From Glaciozyma antarctica PI12 (Eukaryota; Basidiomycota; Microbotryomycetes; Kriegeriales; Camptobasidiaceae): a stretch of 59,869 bases of DNA. A program made the position numbers and the translations under genes. The stretch spans positions 1,311,384 to 1,371,252 of the forward strand of contig KZ627157.1 in assembly GCA_002917775.1 (NCBI GenBank). Reading direction: 5' to 3'. This document shows, piece by piece, positions 33,845-43,519 of the stretch; the stretch's first letter is position 1; each line of letters starts with the position of its first letter. The notes under the pieces are model-generated. The model saw only the letters and a list, made by a program, of their open reading frames with translations, did not search any database and was not told the origin of the DNA.

Positions 33845-34932
33845 TCATCTCTGCTCCCCCTTCACATTCCTCCCGCTCTCGCTCCTGCTCCCACTCCCCA
33901 CCAACCCCTCCAACAACCCCCCGACCTTCCGAACCGCATTCCACACCCACCCCTCGACCCCCTCACCCATTCCTCCCCACCTCAACAGCGTTTTGAGTCC
34001 CGAGACTTTGAGGAGAACGCCGGTGAGAAAGGGGAGGAGGAGGAGGAGGACCATGCTGCGTTTCGCGAGCTTTTGAGCGAGGGTGGTGGGTTCATCTACG
34101 GGCTACGTCAGGAGGTTGCGGGGAGGGAGCGAGGAAGGACTTACAGGGGCGGAGGAGGACTAGGTGACCGAGGAACGGTTGCGAGAGGGTGTTGAAGAAG
34201 CTGCCGAGGAGGACGAAGCGAAGGTACCTGCGTGCGAAGGGGTGAGCGGGTCCGATACGGCGACAGGGGAAGAGCGTACCGTGCTGTGGGTTGTAATAGC
34301 TTCTTCCTGTGTTCGGGAGGAGCAACGAGCGTGTGCGCAACGAGTGTCCCTAGCGAGATCGAAGCGTCGCCTTCGCAAAAAATAATGCAGTCGACCGGGA
34401 GGAGAGGTTCTGACGACGCGACGACTTGCGCAAAGTGTGTCGACGAGAGCTCATATGCTACGCCCTGGGAGTCGTCAGCTTGCTTTGTGAGACGCGTAGG
34501 AGAGAGAGAGGACGCACCTCCAACGCCGGCGGCAGCTCCCCCGTAAACTCGAGCCCAGGACAGCACCTCTCCCACACCCACCTCCTGTACTCCCCTCCGT
34601 CCTCCCCCTGCTCACTCCCACCCTCTAGCAGCCCCACTTTCCCCTCCCGATCGTTCACCCCTCTCACGATCGCGCTCGTATAACACGGTTCAACGAACGG
34701 GATCCCCGCAAAGTCAAACGAGAGGAACGCGCCGGGAATGCGGACTGTGTATGATGCTAGAGGGGGTGTGGGACCGAGGAGGGCTGAGAGGAGCTTGGCT
34801 GCGTGCGGGGTCAGCGGGTGCGTTTTGCTCGTGGGAAGGGAGGGTACGGTGTAGGTTGGCGCCGTAGACTAGGTAGAAGTGCTTGGATGGGTCTTGCGCG
34901 GGCGGGCTTGCTGGGAGGGGTGGAGGGGACAT
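33845..34932 (-). CDS. Gamma-glutamylcyclotransferase-like protein with C-terminal membrane segment
   Basis: The GGCT fold (AIG2-like) is seen in KHFYLVYGANLHPKLLS, with the YG-x-N-L signature completed across an intron that starts GTACCC. It continues in TVRIPGAFLSFDFAGIPFVE and GVAYELSSTHFAQVVASSEP, and ends in ARYLRFVLLGSFFNTLSQ. The family splits gamma-glutamyl peptides to 5-oxoproline; fungal members of this long type include GliK-like enzymes. The glutamate in VASSEP is a candidate for the catalytic acid, but the usual TEGG context is missing, so activity is uncertain. After the domain a hydrophobic stretch (MVLLLLLPFLTGVLL) and a Gly/Ser-rich basic end suggest membrane anchoring. Confidence 0.72.
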
Positions 34933-36504
34933 GGTCGGAGAGCGGGAGAGGTCGCGAGGAGGAAGAGGACTGAACGCGCGCGTCGGTTGTCTTTCTTCCT
35001 CTCCCTCGCGACGTGCGCGGACACGGACACTGCTCTTCTATACATAGGCTCCTGAGGCGGGAGAGCAGGTCCCAAGACGGGTAGGACGCGTGCTCAGGCA
35101 ACGTCTTGGACCCCCCTCCCTCTTCGCTTTCTCGCCACGCCAGCTTGTCGTCAACGTGGCGTCCTCCTCGCTCAGATGGGGCTTGAGTCGAAGCTGGGGA
35201 ACATATCGAGACGAGCGCACCCACCCGTGCACGACCTGCGCTCTCCATAGGCGCCGACGTCCCCGCTCTCCTTTGCCGCTCCTTCTTCGACTGGTATACT
35301 TCAGTCTGCTCCCTCGTTCATGGTGCCGCACATCCAAACTGTTCGCTGGTATTTACAACGCCATCCAAGTCTCGTTCCAAGGAACCTCTACTCCGCCTCT
35401 CCCTCACGGCATTCTTTGATCCTTTAATCCGCCGGCTGTCCTGCGCGACGTCGACGGCGGAAAAGAATCTCTAGGCGGCGGAGACAGGCTTGCGAGACGA
35501 TGACGGGACGGACGGCTGCGCGGGCGAGTGAGATCTGCTCTGAAAGTGAGGTGATTGGGGAGCCTGCGACGATGAGCTCGGCAGCGAGGAGGGCAGGAAC
35601 GGACCAGTAGGGCGAGTCTGGGCAAGGGTTTCTGAATGTCATCCGGTCCTGTTTGACGACAGAGCGAGTGGAGTAGGCTTACTGTTCAGGTAAATCAGCG
35701 GAGCGAGAGTGAAGGAACACACTGAGTGCCACTTTCTCTCCCCCGCCAGAAAAGGCAGAGGAGGAAAGATCGACACATCTGAGACGAACAAAGGGATACG
35801 CAGGAAACACTTCAAACCGTAGAAACTGCACACTTTTTCAGCTCGAAAAGGAGCGGTCGAAAGGGCAGTTTCCAGGACTTGGACTTGGGAGGGCCTGTGC
35901 ACGATTTCAGTTGGGTGAGAGGTGAGGAGGCTCAAGAGTACGCTGGCTTCTCTCCGGGACACGACAAACAAGGGGAAGGATCGACGGGAAGTCAATTCTA
36001 GACCTCGTCCTCAACGGCTGGCTGCGAGAGTGGACTTCGTTTCGACGCGAAGTTGAGGCACCAGAGGGGACTAAAGCAGCGTTTCCTCGACGTATATTCA
36101 AACCAATTGATGGGAGTGTGGAGCGAGGCAAACGACTGGAAGAGAAACGGGCGGTGGGAAAGAAGCGAGAAGGTAGCGAGCTCGCTGTTGCGAAGGCCAG
36201 CGAGAAGTCTGAGTGAGTGCGCTTGCTGAAGCGGTGGAAACCTATCGTTAACAAGCCTGAGACTCCTTATCTACTTGACTGTCTCTAAGGACGACAGCAA
36301 TCCTCAAAACAGACGAAGTTGAAAGTCAAAAAGGGCAGCGCGCGGCGACGTGAGAAGAGACCTGAGTGTGCCTCCGCCGACTCGAGGCGACGGCTGGTGC
36401 AGCCTCTCCTTCAACTTCCCTTGAGCCGACAGCGCAGAGCACCTTTATCGCCTGCTCAACGACACCCGACAACGAGCTGTAAGCCCACTCGACCGGCGGT
36501 GGCG
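34933..36504. other. Long divergent intergenic region, 1.57 kb
   Basis: This lies between the GGCT-like gene (-) and the Pol lambda-like gene (+). Apart from the short fragment at 35424-35642 I see no coding signal. The open frame running into 36505 from upstream lacks a family N-terminus and is probably leader. Confidence 0.45.
35424..35642 (-). pseudogene. Possible fragment of an acyl-CoA synthetase (ANL) family gene
   Basis: A 72-codon minus-strand open frame reads PYWSVPALLAAELIVAGSP, then ITSLSEQISLARAAVRPVIV. This resembles the part of adenylate-forming enzymes where a small-molecule ligase changes from the ALxAG helix to the INP-x-T-x-x-EL and A-x-P-x-V-I-V stretch. It begins just after a possible intron acceptor (AAACAG). 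No neighbouring exon with the ATP-binding signature is visible, so if the likeness is real this is a relic. It could be chance. Confidence 0.25.
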
Positions 36505-39500
36505 ATGGACTCGGACGACGACCCGCTTGAGCCCTTCTGGGAGTCTCTCGCCGTCCTCGACCAAGGCCGCAAGCACCCAGTCTTCTCCTTTTCAAGCGAC
36601 GACGACTCGGAGATGGCGCTGAAGTACCGGGAGAGCTACTCGGAGGGGGAAGAGCAGAGCTCGCGGCTACGGGCCAGTTCGAAGGTGCACGGTGACGAGG
36701 GACGCCGGGCGCGGGAGGGAGGCAGCAAGAGCGTGGAGGCTGCTTCGGTGGGGGCGGAGAAGGGACAGAAGGGAGCTCGTACGGCGGAAGGAACGATGGG
36801 ACCGCCGCCACCTCCTCGACCTCAGCTCGACCCTCACTCAACCTCGACGACCAGGCGCCGCTCCCCCACTCCAATCGCCTCCAGCTCCCGCCTTACTCCT
36901 CCCCCACCTGCCGCCAAAGCTACGAATTCACGTTCACGCCCCTCCTCCCAAGCTCCCATCACCTCCCGCGCCCCTCCGAACCCCAACTCTCGCGCTCTCG
37001 ACCCTCTCCGCACCGAACTACCTACCGTGGAGCTCTCAGACTCGGACTCAGATATCGAGGTCGTCGAGTTTGCCGCCCCCATCACGCTCAAGACCTCCTC
37101 GAAACCCGTCCCGAAACGCGGCTCCTCTCGAACTCCCGCCGTCCGCAAGTCCGCTCCAGCTCCCAAGGTCCCTGCCGCCCGCACCTCCTCCTACGCTCAA
37201 CTCCCCACTCCCGCGGCAAAGAAGGGGCGCAAGTCGGGCCCTTCACCACCCGCCACGCTCAGGGAAGCGACGGAGCGAGCCAAGGCGCTCAAGCCGGTGG
37301 ACCAGGTCCAGCAGTTCCCCACGATCGGATCTTACGCCAACTACCTCAACACGTTCCCTCGTACGCCGCCGTTCGTCTTCCAAGGCTGCCGGATCGCTTT
37401 CGTCAATTTCTACGACACGTCGGGCAAGAACGCGCTCGACAAGGCTCACTTGCTCAAAATGAACATCGTAGCGATCAAAGGCGGGATCCTCGTCGCTCCC
37501 GAGTCGTTCGTCGCTGCGCCACCGAGGGGGGACGAGACGGATTCGGAATGGGCTCAGCGCGCGGAGGAGGAAGGCTGGACGACGCACGTCGTCGTTACCG
37601 AGATGGAGGGGAGGAAACCGAGGTACCAGGACGTCCTCGCGCTGCTTGGGGAGGACGGGATCGACGAGGAGGAGCTCGGGGGATGGGCCAAGGTTGTTAG
37701 GGACGAATGGATCAGTACGAGCTCGCTGCTCAAGGAGAAGGTGGGCGAGTCGTTCCATGAGCCGCCTGGGCGCTCGGGGGCGCCGGTGAGGAAGGTCCTG
37801 ACGAGGGTGGAGGAGCCGGATAGTTCGGATGATGAGGAGGATGGGGATGTGGAGATGTGGGATGGGGAGAAGGACCGTCCGCCTTCGTGAGTCCTTTTTT
37901 ATGTTCGTTCTGGGAACGCAGCTCATGAGGTGGGCTCTCTGCAGACCGTTTGGAGTGGACGATTGGCCCGTAGGCGAGGCTCCTCCTCCTGGTTACCGTT
38001 TTGACGATCTCGGCGGAGCGATGGACTGCGACGGCGGAGACGACTCGAACGATGGCAAGCACTGCGACCCCAACGAAACGACCAACAGCGACCCCATCGA
38101 AGATCCTACGCTCACAGCTCGTTCGTCGCACGACGGCGGCAAGGACAACTACGACGATTTGCGTGAGGAGCTTGACCTCGTGCGACGGTTCGGCGACCTC
38201 GTTTCAGACGAAACGCTTGACGAGGGAGGATCTGCTCTAATCTGATATGCTGCTGGACGACTTTGCGACGGACGAGGAGAAGGATCCGAGTCCGAAGAAG
38301 CCGTCGCCGACGAAGAAGGTGCGTCGTTTTGTTGTTGAATGACGGGGAGGAGATCTGATGAGACCACTGCAAAAGTGGAAGGAGAGGACGTACGCGTGCG
38401 ACAAGTCGTCGAATGGAGGAGGAGCCAAGTCTCTGTCGCCGAACGAGCCTACCGCTAGTGCTGTGCGTCCTTTCGCGTCCTCTCTGATTGATCTATTGGC
38501 AGAACTTGGGCTCGCAGCTCGAAATGCTCGGAAAGCTCACGCCCAAGGGATCGTTTCGCGAGCGAGGCTACAGGATGGGTTCGTCCCCGCTCGGCTGTTT
38601 TCGCAACTCTCGCTGACGATGGTGCGGTAGCTGCTGGAGCTTTGCGGAATCGTGACGAGCACATTACCGAGTACAAGGACGCGGTCAAGGTGCATCCGAG
38701 CGAGCTGTTTTCGCCCCGGTGCTGAGCTCGCGAAGAAGGTACGCCTTTTCGATCCTGCTCTCTCGCCAATCACTAACGTCCTCTTCTCCCCAGATCGTGG
38801 AGATCTGCCGAACTGGTAAACAGCTCGCTGTACCCCTTTCAATCACTCACTAACGACCTCGCAGGAACGCATCGCAAGCTCAAGCTCGTCGGTGAGAAGG
38901 AAGAGGTCGTCGAACTGCTCTCGGGCGTCTACGGCATCGGCACGATCAAAAAACGGGAGACTACTACGATCTCGGCTGTCGCTCGCTCGAGGATATTGGG
39001 AAGGTACCGGGGGCGTCGCTGACGGATGCGATGGAGTTGGGAGTCAAGTACTATGATGATTTGGCGAAGAGGATTCCGAGGGAGGAGGTGACGGAGTTGT
39101 ATCGACATGGTGAGTCGCTGTTCTCGTCGTAGGAGAGCGCGGCCGACGAACCATGGTCTGCAGCGGTCGAAGCGGGTTCGTATTTGCTCGCTCAAATCTG
39201 CAGGTTGCGGTGCTGACGGGGCTGGACTCGGCAGCGAAGCGTATCGATTCGAAGCTCATCGTCGAGTGCATGGGCTCGTACCGCCGGTGAGTCCTCTCCC
39301 CCTCCCTAGCTTCTTCTCGCTGAGATCTTTCGCAGCGGGCAAGAAGACTGCGGAGATATCGACCGTGCGTCCTCTCATTCCTTCTCCGTGCGCACCGCTG
39401 ACCCCGCTCGCAGTCCTCGTCACTCGCGACACGGCCGATGGCAAGAACCACAAAGGGCTGATCAAGAAGCTCTGGTCGGAGCTGTACGAGCAGGGCATCA

Positions 39501-40168
39501 TTCGGCACTCGCTCACGAACCCTCATGACTGGAAGTCGCTCGACGTCAAGTAGGTCATTCCTCCTTCGAGGAGTGCGAAGCTGATCTCCAGCTCGCCAGG
39601 TTCAACGGGCTTTGCGCGCTTCCTGGAGGACTTATGCGCAGGATCGACATTCTCGGTGTGCCTTTGTGAGTCGCCTGCGCGTGGGGAGCGAAGGACGTAC
39701 CTGACGAAGTTCACGCAGGGACGAGATGCCTGCTGCTCTAATCTACTTTACGGTGCGCTTGCCGGTACTTCGAGCGAGTACTTAGCTGACACTGCCACCT
39801 TTGTGCAGGGCAACGACGTGCGCTTTCTACCGCTTCGCTCTCCCAGCTCCTCGCTGACGTTCTCTCGCAGTTCTTCAACCGCTCGATGCGACTCAAGGCT
39901 CGCCACATGGGCTTCCGGCTCAACCAGTGAGGTCTCTACGGGAATGTACGTCGCTAGCTCTCCACTTCGATCCTCACGCTGACTTCGGCGGGGCTAGGTC
40001 ATTCGAGGCGACAAGGGAGTCAAGCTCACGCAAGGGACGAAGATCGATTGCCCGACGGAGCAGGCCATCTTTGAGAAGCTTAAAGTCACTTGGAGGTACG
40101 TTCTTTCGCGCAAGGATGGGGTGGGAGGCTGACATTAGAGCAGGCCAGCGACGGAGAGGAGGCCGTGA
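36505..40168 (+). CDS. DNA polymerase lambda-like family X polymerase, apparently broken
   Basis: Gap-filling polymerase of base excision repair and end joining. ATG at 36505 (MDSDDDPLEPFWESL), then a Ser/Pro-rich region and a BRCT domain (FQGCRIAFVNFYDTSGKNAL; GWTTHVVVTEM; VVRDEWISTSSLL). The WKERTYACDKSS block, 8-kDa lyase domain, thumb and palm follow. The palm holds GSYRRGQEDCGDIDLLVTRD (two catalytic Asp) and RRIDIL (third Asp). The C-terminus is RGLYG-like, then VIRGDKGVKLTQGTKIDCPT. One exon is only 9 nt (39809-39817). The frame fails at about 38241-38244 (one extra base), about 38690-38717 (helix-hairpin-helix loop not recoverable) and 38948-38953 (A run, one base short). A TGA (39928-39930) stands where the family has Arg in NQRGLY. 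The coding signal is otherwise strong, so this is a recent pseudogene or poor local sequence. Confidence 0.82.
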
Positions 40169-40702
40169 ATGGGATGGATGCGCGCGATTTGTGGATAGGA
40201 ACTTGTTTTTGTAACTTGCTTTTGCTTGTGGGGACCGGTGAGGGAGTGGGGCTGGCTTCCTGGGATCCTGGGAGGAGCTCCAGCAGCTGCCTGCTCGGCA
40301 GCGAGAGGAGAGGGTGCGAGTGCGAGATCGTTTCGCTCGCTCCTCCCCTCAACCTTTCGCTTCCCCTCTTACTGAACGCCTGCTGTTAGATCATTGAGAT
40401 ATATTCAGCGTCCTTGCCCTGCTCTCGCTTTAGTTGGACGCTCGGCTTGCACCGCCCTCGCTGCGTGAGAACTCAGCCCGAACTCGTCACCGCCGGAGTC
40501 TTCTTTCCTCACTTCTGAACCTCTGAAAGACAAGCACAGCCCACGCCGACAGTCAGCTAGTGCAGCACACCCGAGACAGCTTGCCCAGATCCTCCCGCCT
40601 CGACATCAGCTCCAAGTCCACATCCTCTCGACTGCACCGCATTCGCCGTTCCTTCTCCTCTCGCAGCAAACACACACGCAGCTCAAGACAGCAACCGCCA
40701 CC
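40169..40702. promoter_or_regulatory. Upstream region of the eisosome gene
   Basis: 534 bases. From about 40540 on it is rich in CAGC/CACA and ends in a good start context (GCCACCATGTCG). No other gene is seen. It probably holds the promoter and leader of the Pil1-like gene. Confidence 0.5.
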
Positions 40703-43438
40703 ATGTCGGGCTTCTTAACCAAAATCGGTGAGCGCCTGTCCTTGCGCTGGATTCAGGGAGAGCTGAGTTGACTTGAACCGCCAGCGCACAACAACCGCCT
40801 CTCGCTCGGTCCCAAGGACACCAAGACGCTCGCCGACTTGATCAGCACGGAGAAGCGACTGATGGAGCAGTGCGTCCATCTTCTTCCTCAATTGACCGCC
40901 TGCTGAACCTCCGCGCAGGACCCAGAACCTTGCTCAAACACGCACCAAGTCGTCCGTCGCTCTCAAGGACTGGGGAGTCGCAGAAGGTCCTGACCTCGGC
41001 GTACGTCCACTTCCCTCCCTCTTGTGGACCTGGCTAACGCTCGCGTGTAGGACGTCCTCACCAAGGTCGCGCTACTGTTCGACTACCTCTCGGGCGCAGA
41101 GAAGCAGTTCGCCGAGCACGACGCTAGCTTCCGGTGAGTCGTGCGTGGGTGTAGAGTTCGAGGATGGAGAGCTGACGAAAAGTGTAGGATGCGGTACAAG
41201 GACGTGAGGACGAGGGAGGAGAACCTGTCGACGCTCAAGCGGAGCCAGGCTAGCTTGGCGAGCAAGATCGATAGTCAGGAGAAGAAGGTGCGCTTCGTTT
41301 GGGAATGCAGAGGGGTGGAGCTGATGCGGTGATGGCGTACAGGTCTCCAAGATGAAGGAGGAGAACAAGGTGCGTTCCTGCTGTGGCCGAGGGCAGGGGA
41401 AGGAGTTGATGAGGGCTCTTCGCAGGACCTACCAGCGGCAAAGCAGAAGCTCCGCGAGATGCACCAGGAGATGGTTGGACTCGAGCACAGCGTTTTGAAC
41501 GAGGATACCGAGTACGTGCAGCCTCTCCTCCTTTCCGCACTCGCTAACCCGGGCGCAGACTGAGCGACTTCAAGCGGATGGCGACGCGCGAGGCACTATC
41601 TCTCAAGCTAGGAGCGCTGCTCGAGTTAGGAGAGAAGACAACCATCATCGGCGAGCTGGGAAAGCTGCTTGTCGAGGAGATTCCCCTCCAGCGAACGGAA
41701 CCAGGAGCCCCTCGTGCTTCCTACCAGGGTGCGCCTCCTTGCCGCTCACCCTTTCTTTGCGCTAGCTAACGTTCGTGCAGGCTTTGAAACGACGGATCAG
41801 ATCATGTCCGACGCGCAACGCTGCATCCAAGACGTCGTCTTCAACCCTCTCCCCGCCACCACCTCCCCCGGCGCTCAGCAACAACACTACGCCAATCCTT
41901 CCTCCAACGAGCCGTACCACCCCTCACCAGACCACGGAGGCTATGGCTCCCAATCCTACGCCTCGCAGCAAGCGTACCCAGCTTACGGCGAAGGCTCCGA
42001 CCCTCTCGGACCTCTCCCAACGATCCGCCACTCTCCTCTCCGAGGTGCCGCCGACCTCCCTGCCACCTCGACGAACGTGTCGGGATTCTCGGGCTATGGC
42101 GACCCTGCGCAGGGGGTACGGGAACCGGTCGAGTTTGGCGTACATGGATTCCGACGCGGGGCATCAGGGATTGGCGCGGGAGAGGGGAGTGAGAGGCGAG
42201 GAGACGTTCCCGGTTGATGAGCGGGATGAGCGGGATTATGAAAGGGTGGAAGCGTACGAGCGGGAGCAGGCGGAGGCGGATAAACGGGAGTACGAGCGCG
42301 CGCAGGGAGGGACGACGCCAGAGGAGCACAAGCAGCAGTATGACCAGCGTCAGGAGCAGTCTCAACACTACGACCAGCCTCAGCACCACCAGCAGGAGTA
42401 CGAGGAGGAGCCTCAGCAGCAATACGCCGAGCCGGACCACCCACCGCCTCCTCACGAGGTCCAGCAGCTCGAGGAACGCCCGTACGTTCCTCACGCCGAC
42501 GACGGAGCGTACCACGGTCCTCTACCCCCCGACGACATTCGACCTCGCACGCCCTTGACACCACTCTACACCGCCCTCTCGACTTCGCAGCAGCCCACTC
42601 CGTCGCCGACGACTCAGCAAGTCTTTACCGCCCCTCCTTCCGAGCCCACGACGAGCACCCCTCTCGCCAGTCCTACTCGTACCTCTCAACCCGACTACCC
42701 GGCCCAGCCTCCCTTCTCCCAAACGGCCGAGCAGGTCCCCTCAGTACAACCTCTCTACCTCCCCTCCGCTCAACCTTCCTACCCCGCCCAACCTTCCTAC
42801 CCCACTCAACCCTCCTACACAACCCAACCTCCCTCCCCTACCCGCCCTCTCGTCGGCCGCGGCAACAGCGCCCTCGGCAGCAAGCACGGCGACATCTTCG
42901 TCCCTCACACGATCGGGGCTTCCACTTCCGGCGCCGCAGGGGGCTCTTTCCTCGGACAAGGGACGTCGGGATACAACGCCCGTACCGGTGGCGGAGACGC
43001 GAGTTCCATCGGGAGCGGCGAGGCGCGGAGAGTGAATGCTGGAGCGTTCAGGAGGCCAGCGGCGCAGACGGGGAACAGCTATGGCATCTCCGTGGGAGGG
43101 ATGGGGGATTCGAGGTACCCTACTGCCAGTGGACCGAGCGAGGCGAATGCGATTAGGGAGGCGTATAGGGCTGCGGAGGAGGCGCCAAAGTTTGATGTGA
43201 GCCCTTTGCGAGTGGGGAGGGGGTCGAGTCCTTCGTGAGTTCCGTTTTCGTCTCTTCGTTCGTGTGCGCGGGAGCTGATGGGAGATGTAGGAGGGAGGAT
43301 AGGAGTGGGGAAGGCGTGCAGAGGAGCGAGACGCTGCCGGCGTACGTCGATCCGCATCAGGCGCCCTTGTCGCCAAATTCGACGACGGCGCATGGGAGTG
43401 GGTTTGGAGCCGAGAGGTTCGTGACGAGGTTGGATTAG
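40703..43438 (+). CDS. Eisosome core protein Pil1/Lsp1 family with long C-terminal extension
   Basis: BAR-domain protein that shapes plasma-membrane furrows (eisosomes). Start GCCACCATG; MSGFLTKIAHNNRLSLGPKD, then TLADLISTEKRLMEQTQNLA and AVALKDW-like blocks. The coiled BAR helices (FRMRYKDVRTREENLSTLKR; KLREMHQEMVGLEHSVLNED) and REALSLKLGALLELGEKTTI follow. Several introns are under 70 nt. The BAR part ends near VVFNPLP (about 41850). Yeast Pil1 is 339 residues; this protein goes on for some 500 more, rich in Gln, Pro, Tyr and Ser, with a QPSYPxQPSYPTQPSYTT repeat near 42760-42830. The frame changes near 42110-42120: either a 52-nt intron (GTACGG to CATCAG) or one extra G in a run of five. 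The last intron is near 43240-43290. Confidence 0.88.
42755..42845 (+). repeat. Short coding repeat, QPSYP-type units, in the Pil1-like tail
   Basis: About four consecutive 15-18-base units encode PAQPSYP, PTQPSYT and similar peptides. It is a low-complexity coding microrepeat, in frame. Confidence 0.7.
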
Positions 43439-43519
43439 GAGGAGCGAAGTGTTCTTATCGTGTGGAATGAGTAATATGTCTATCGCTGTGCGAGGACGAG
43501 GAGTGGCCGAGGCAGCGAG

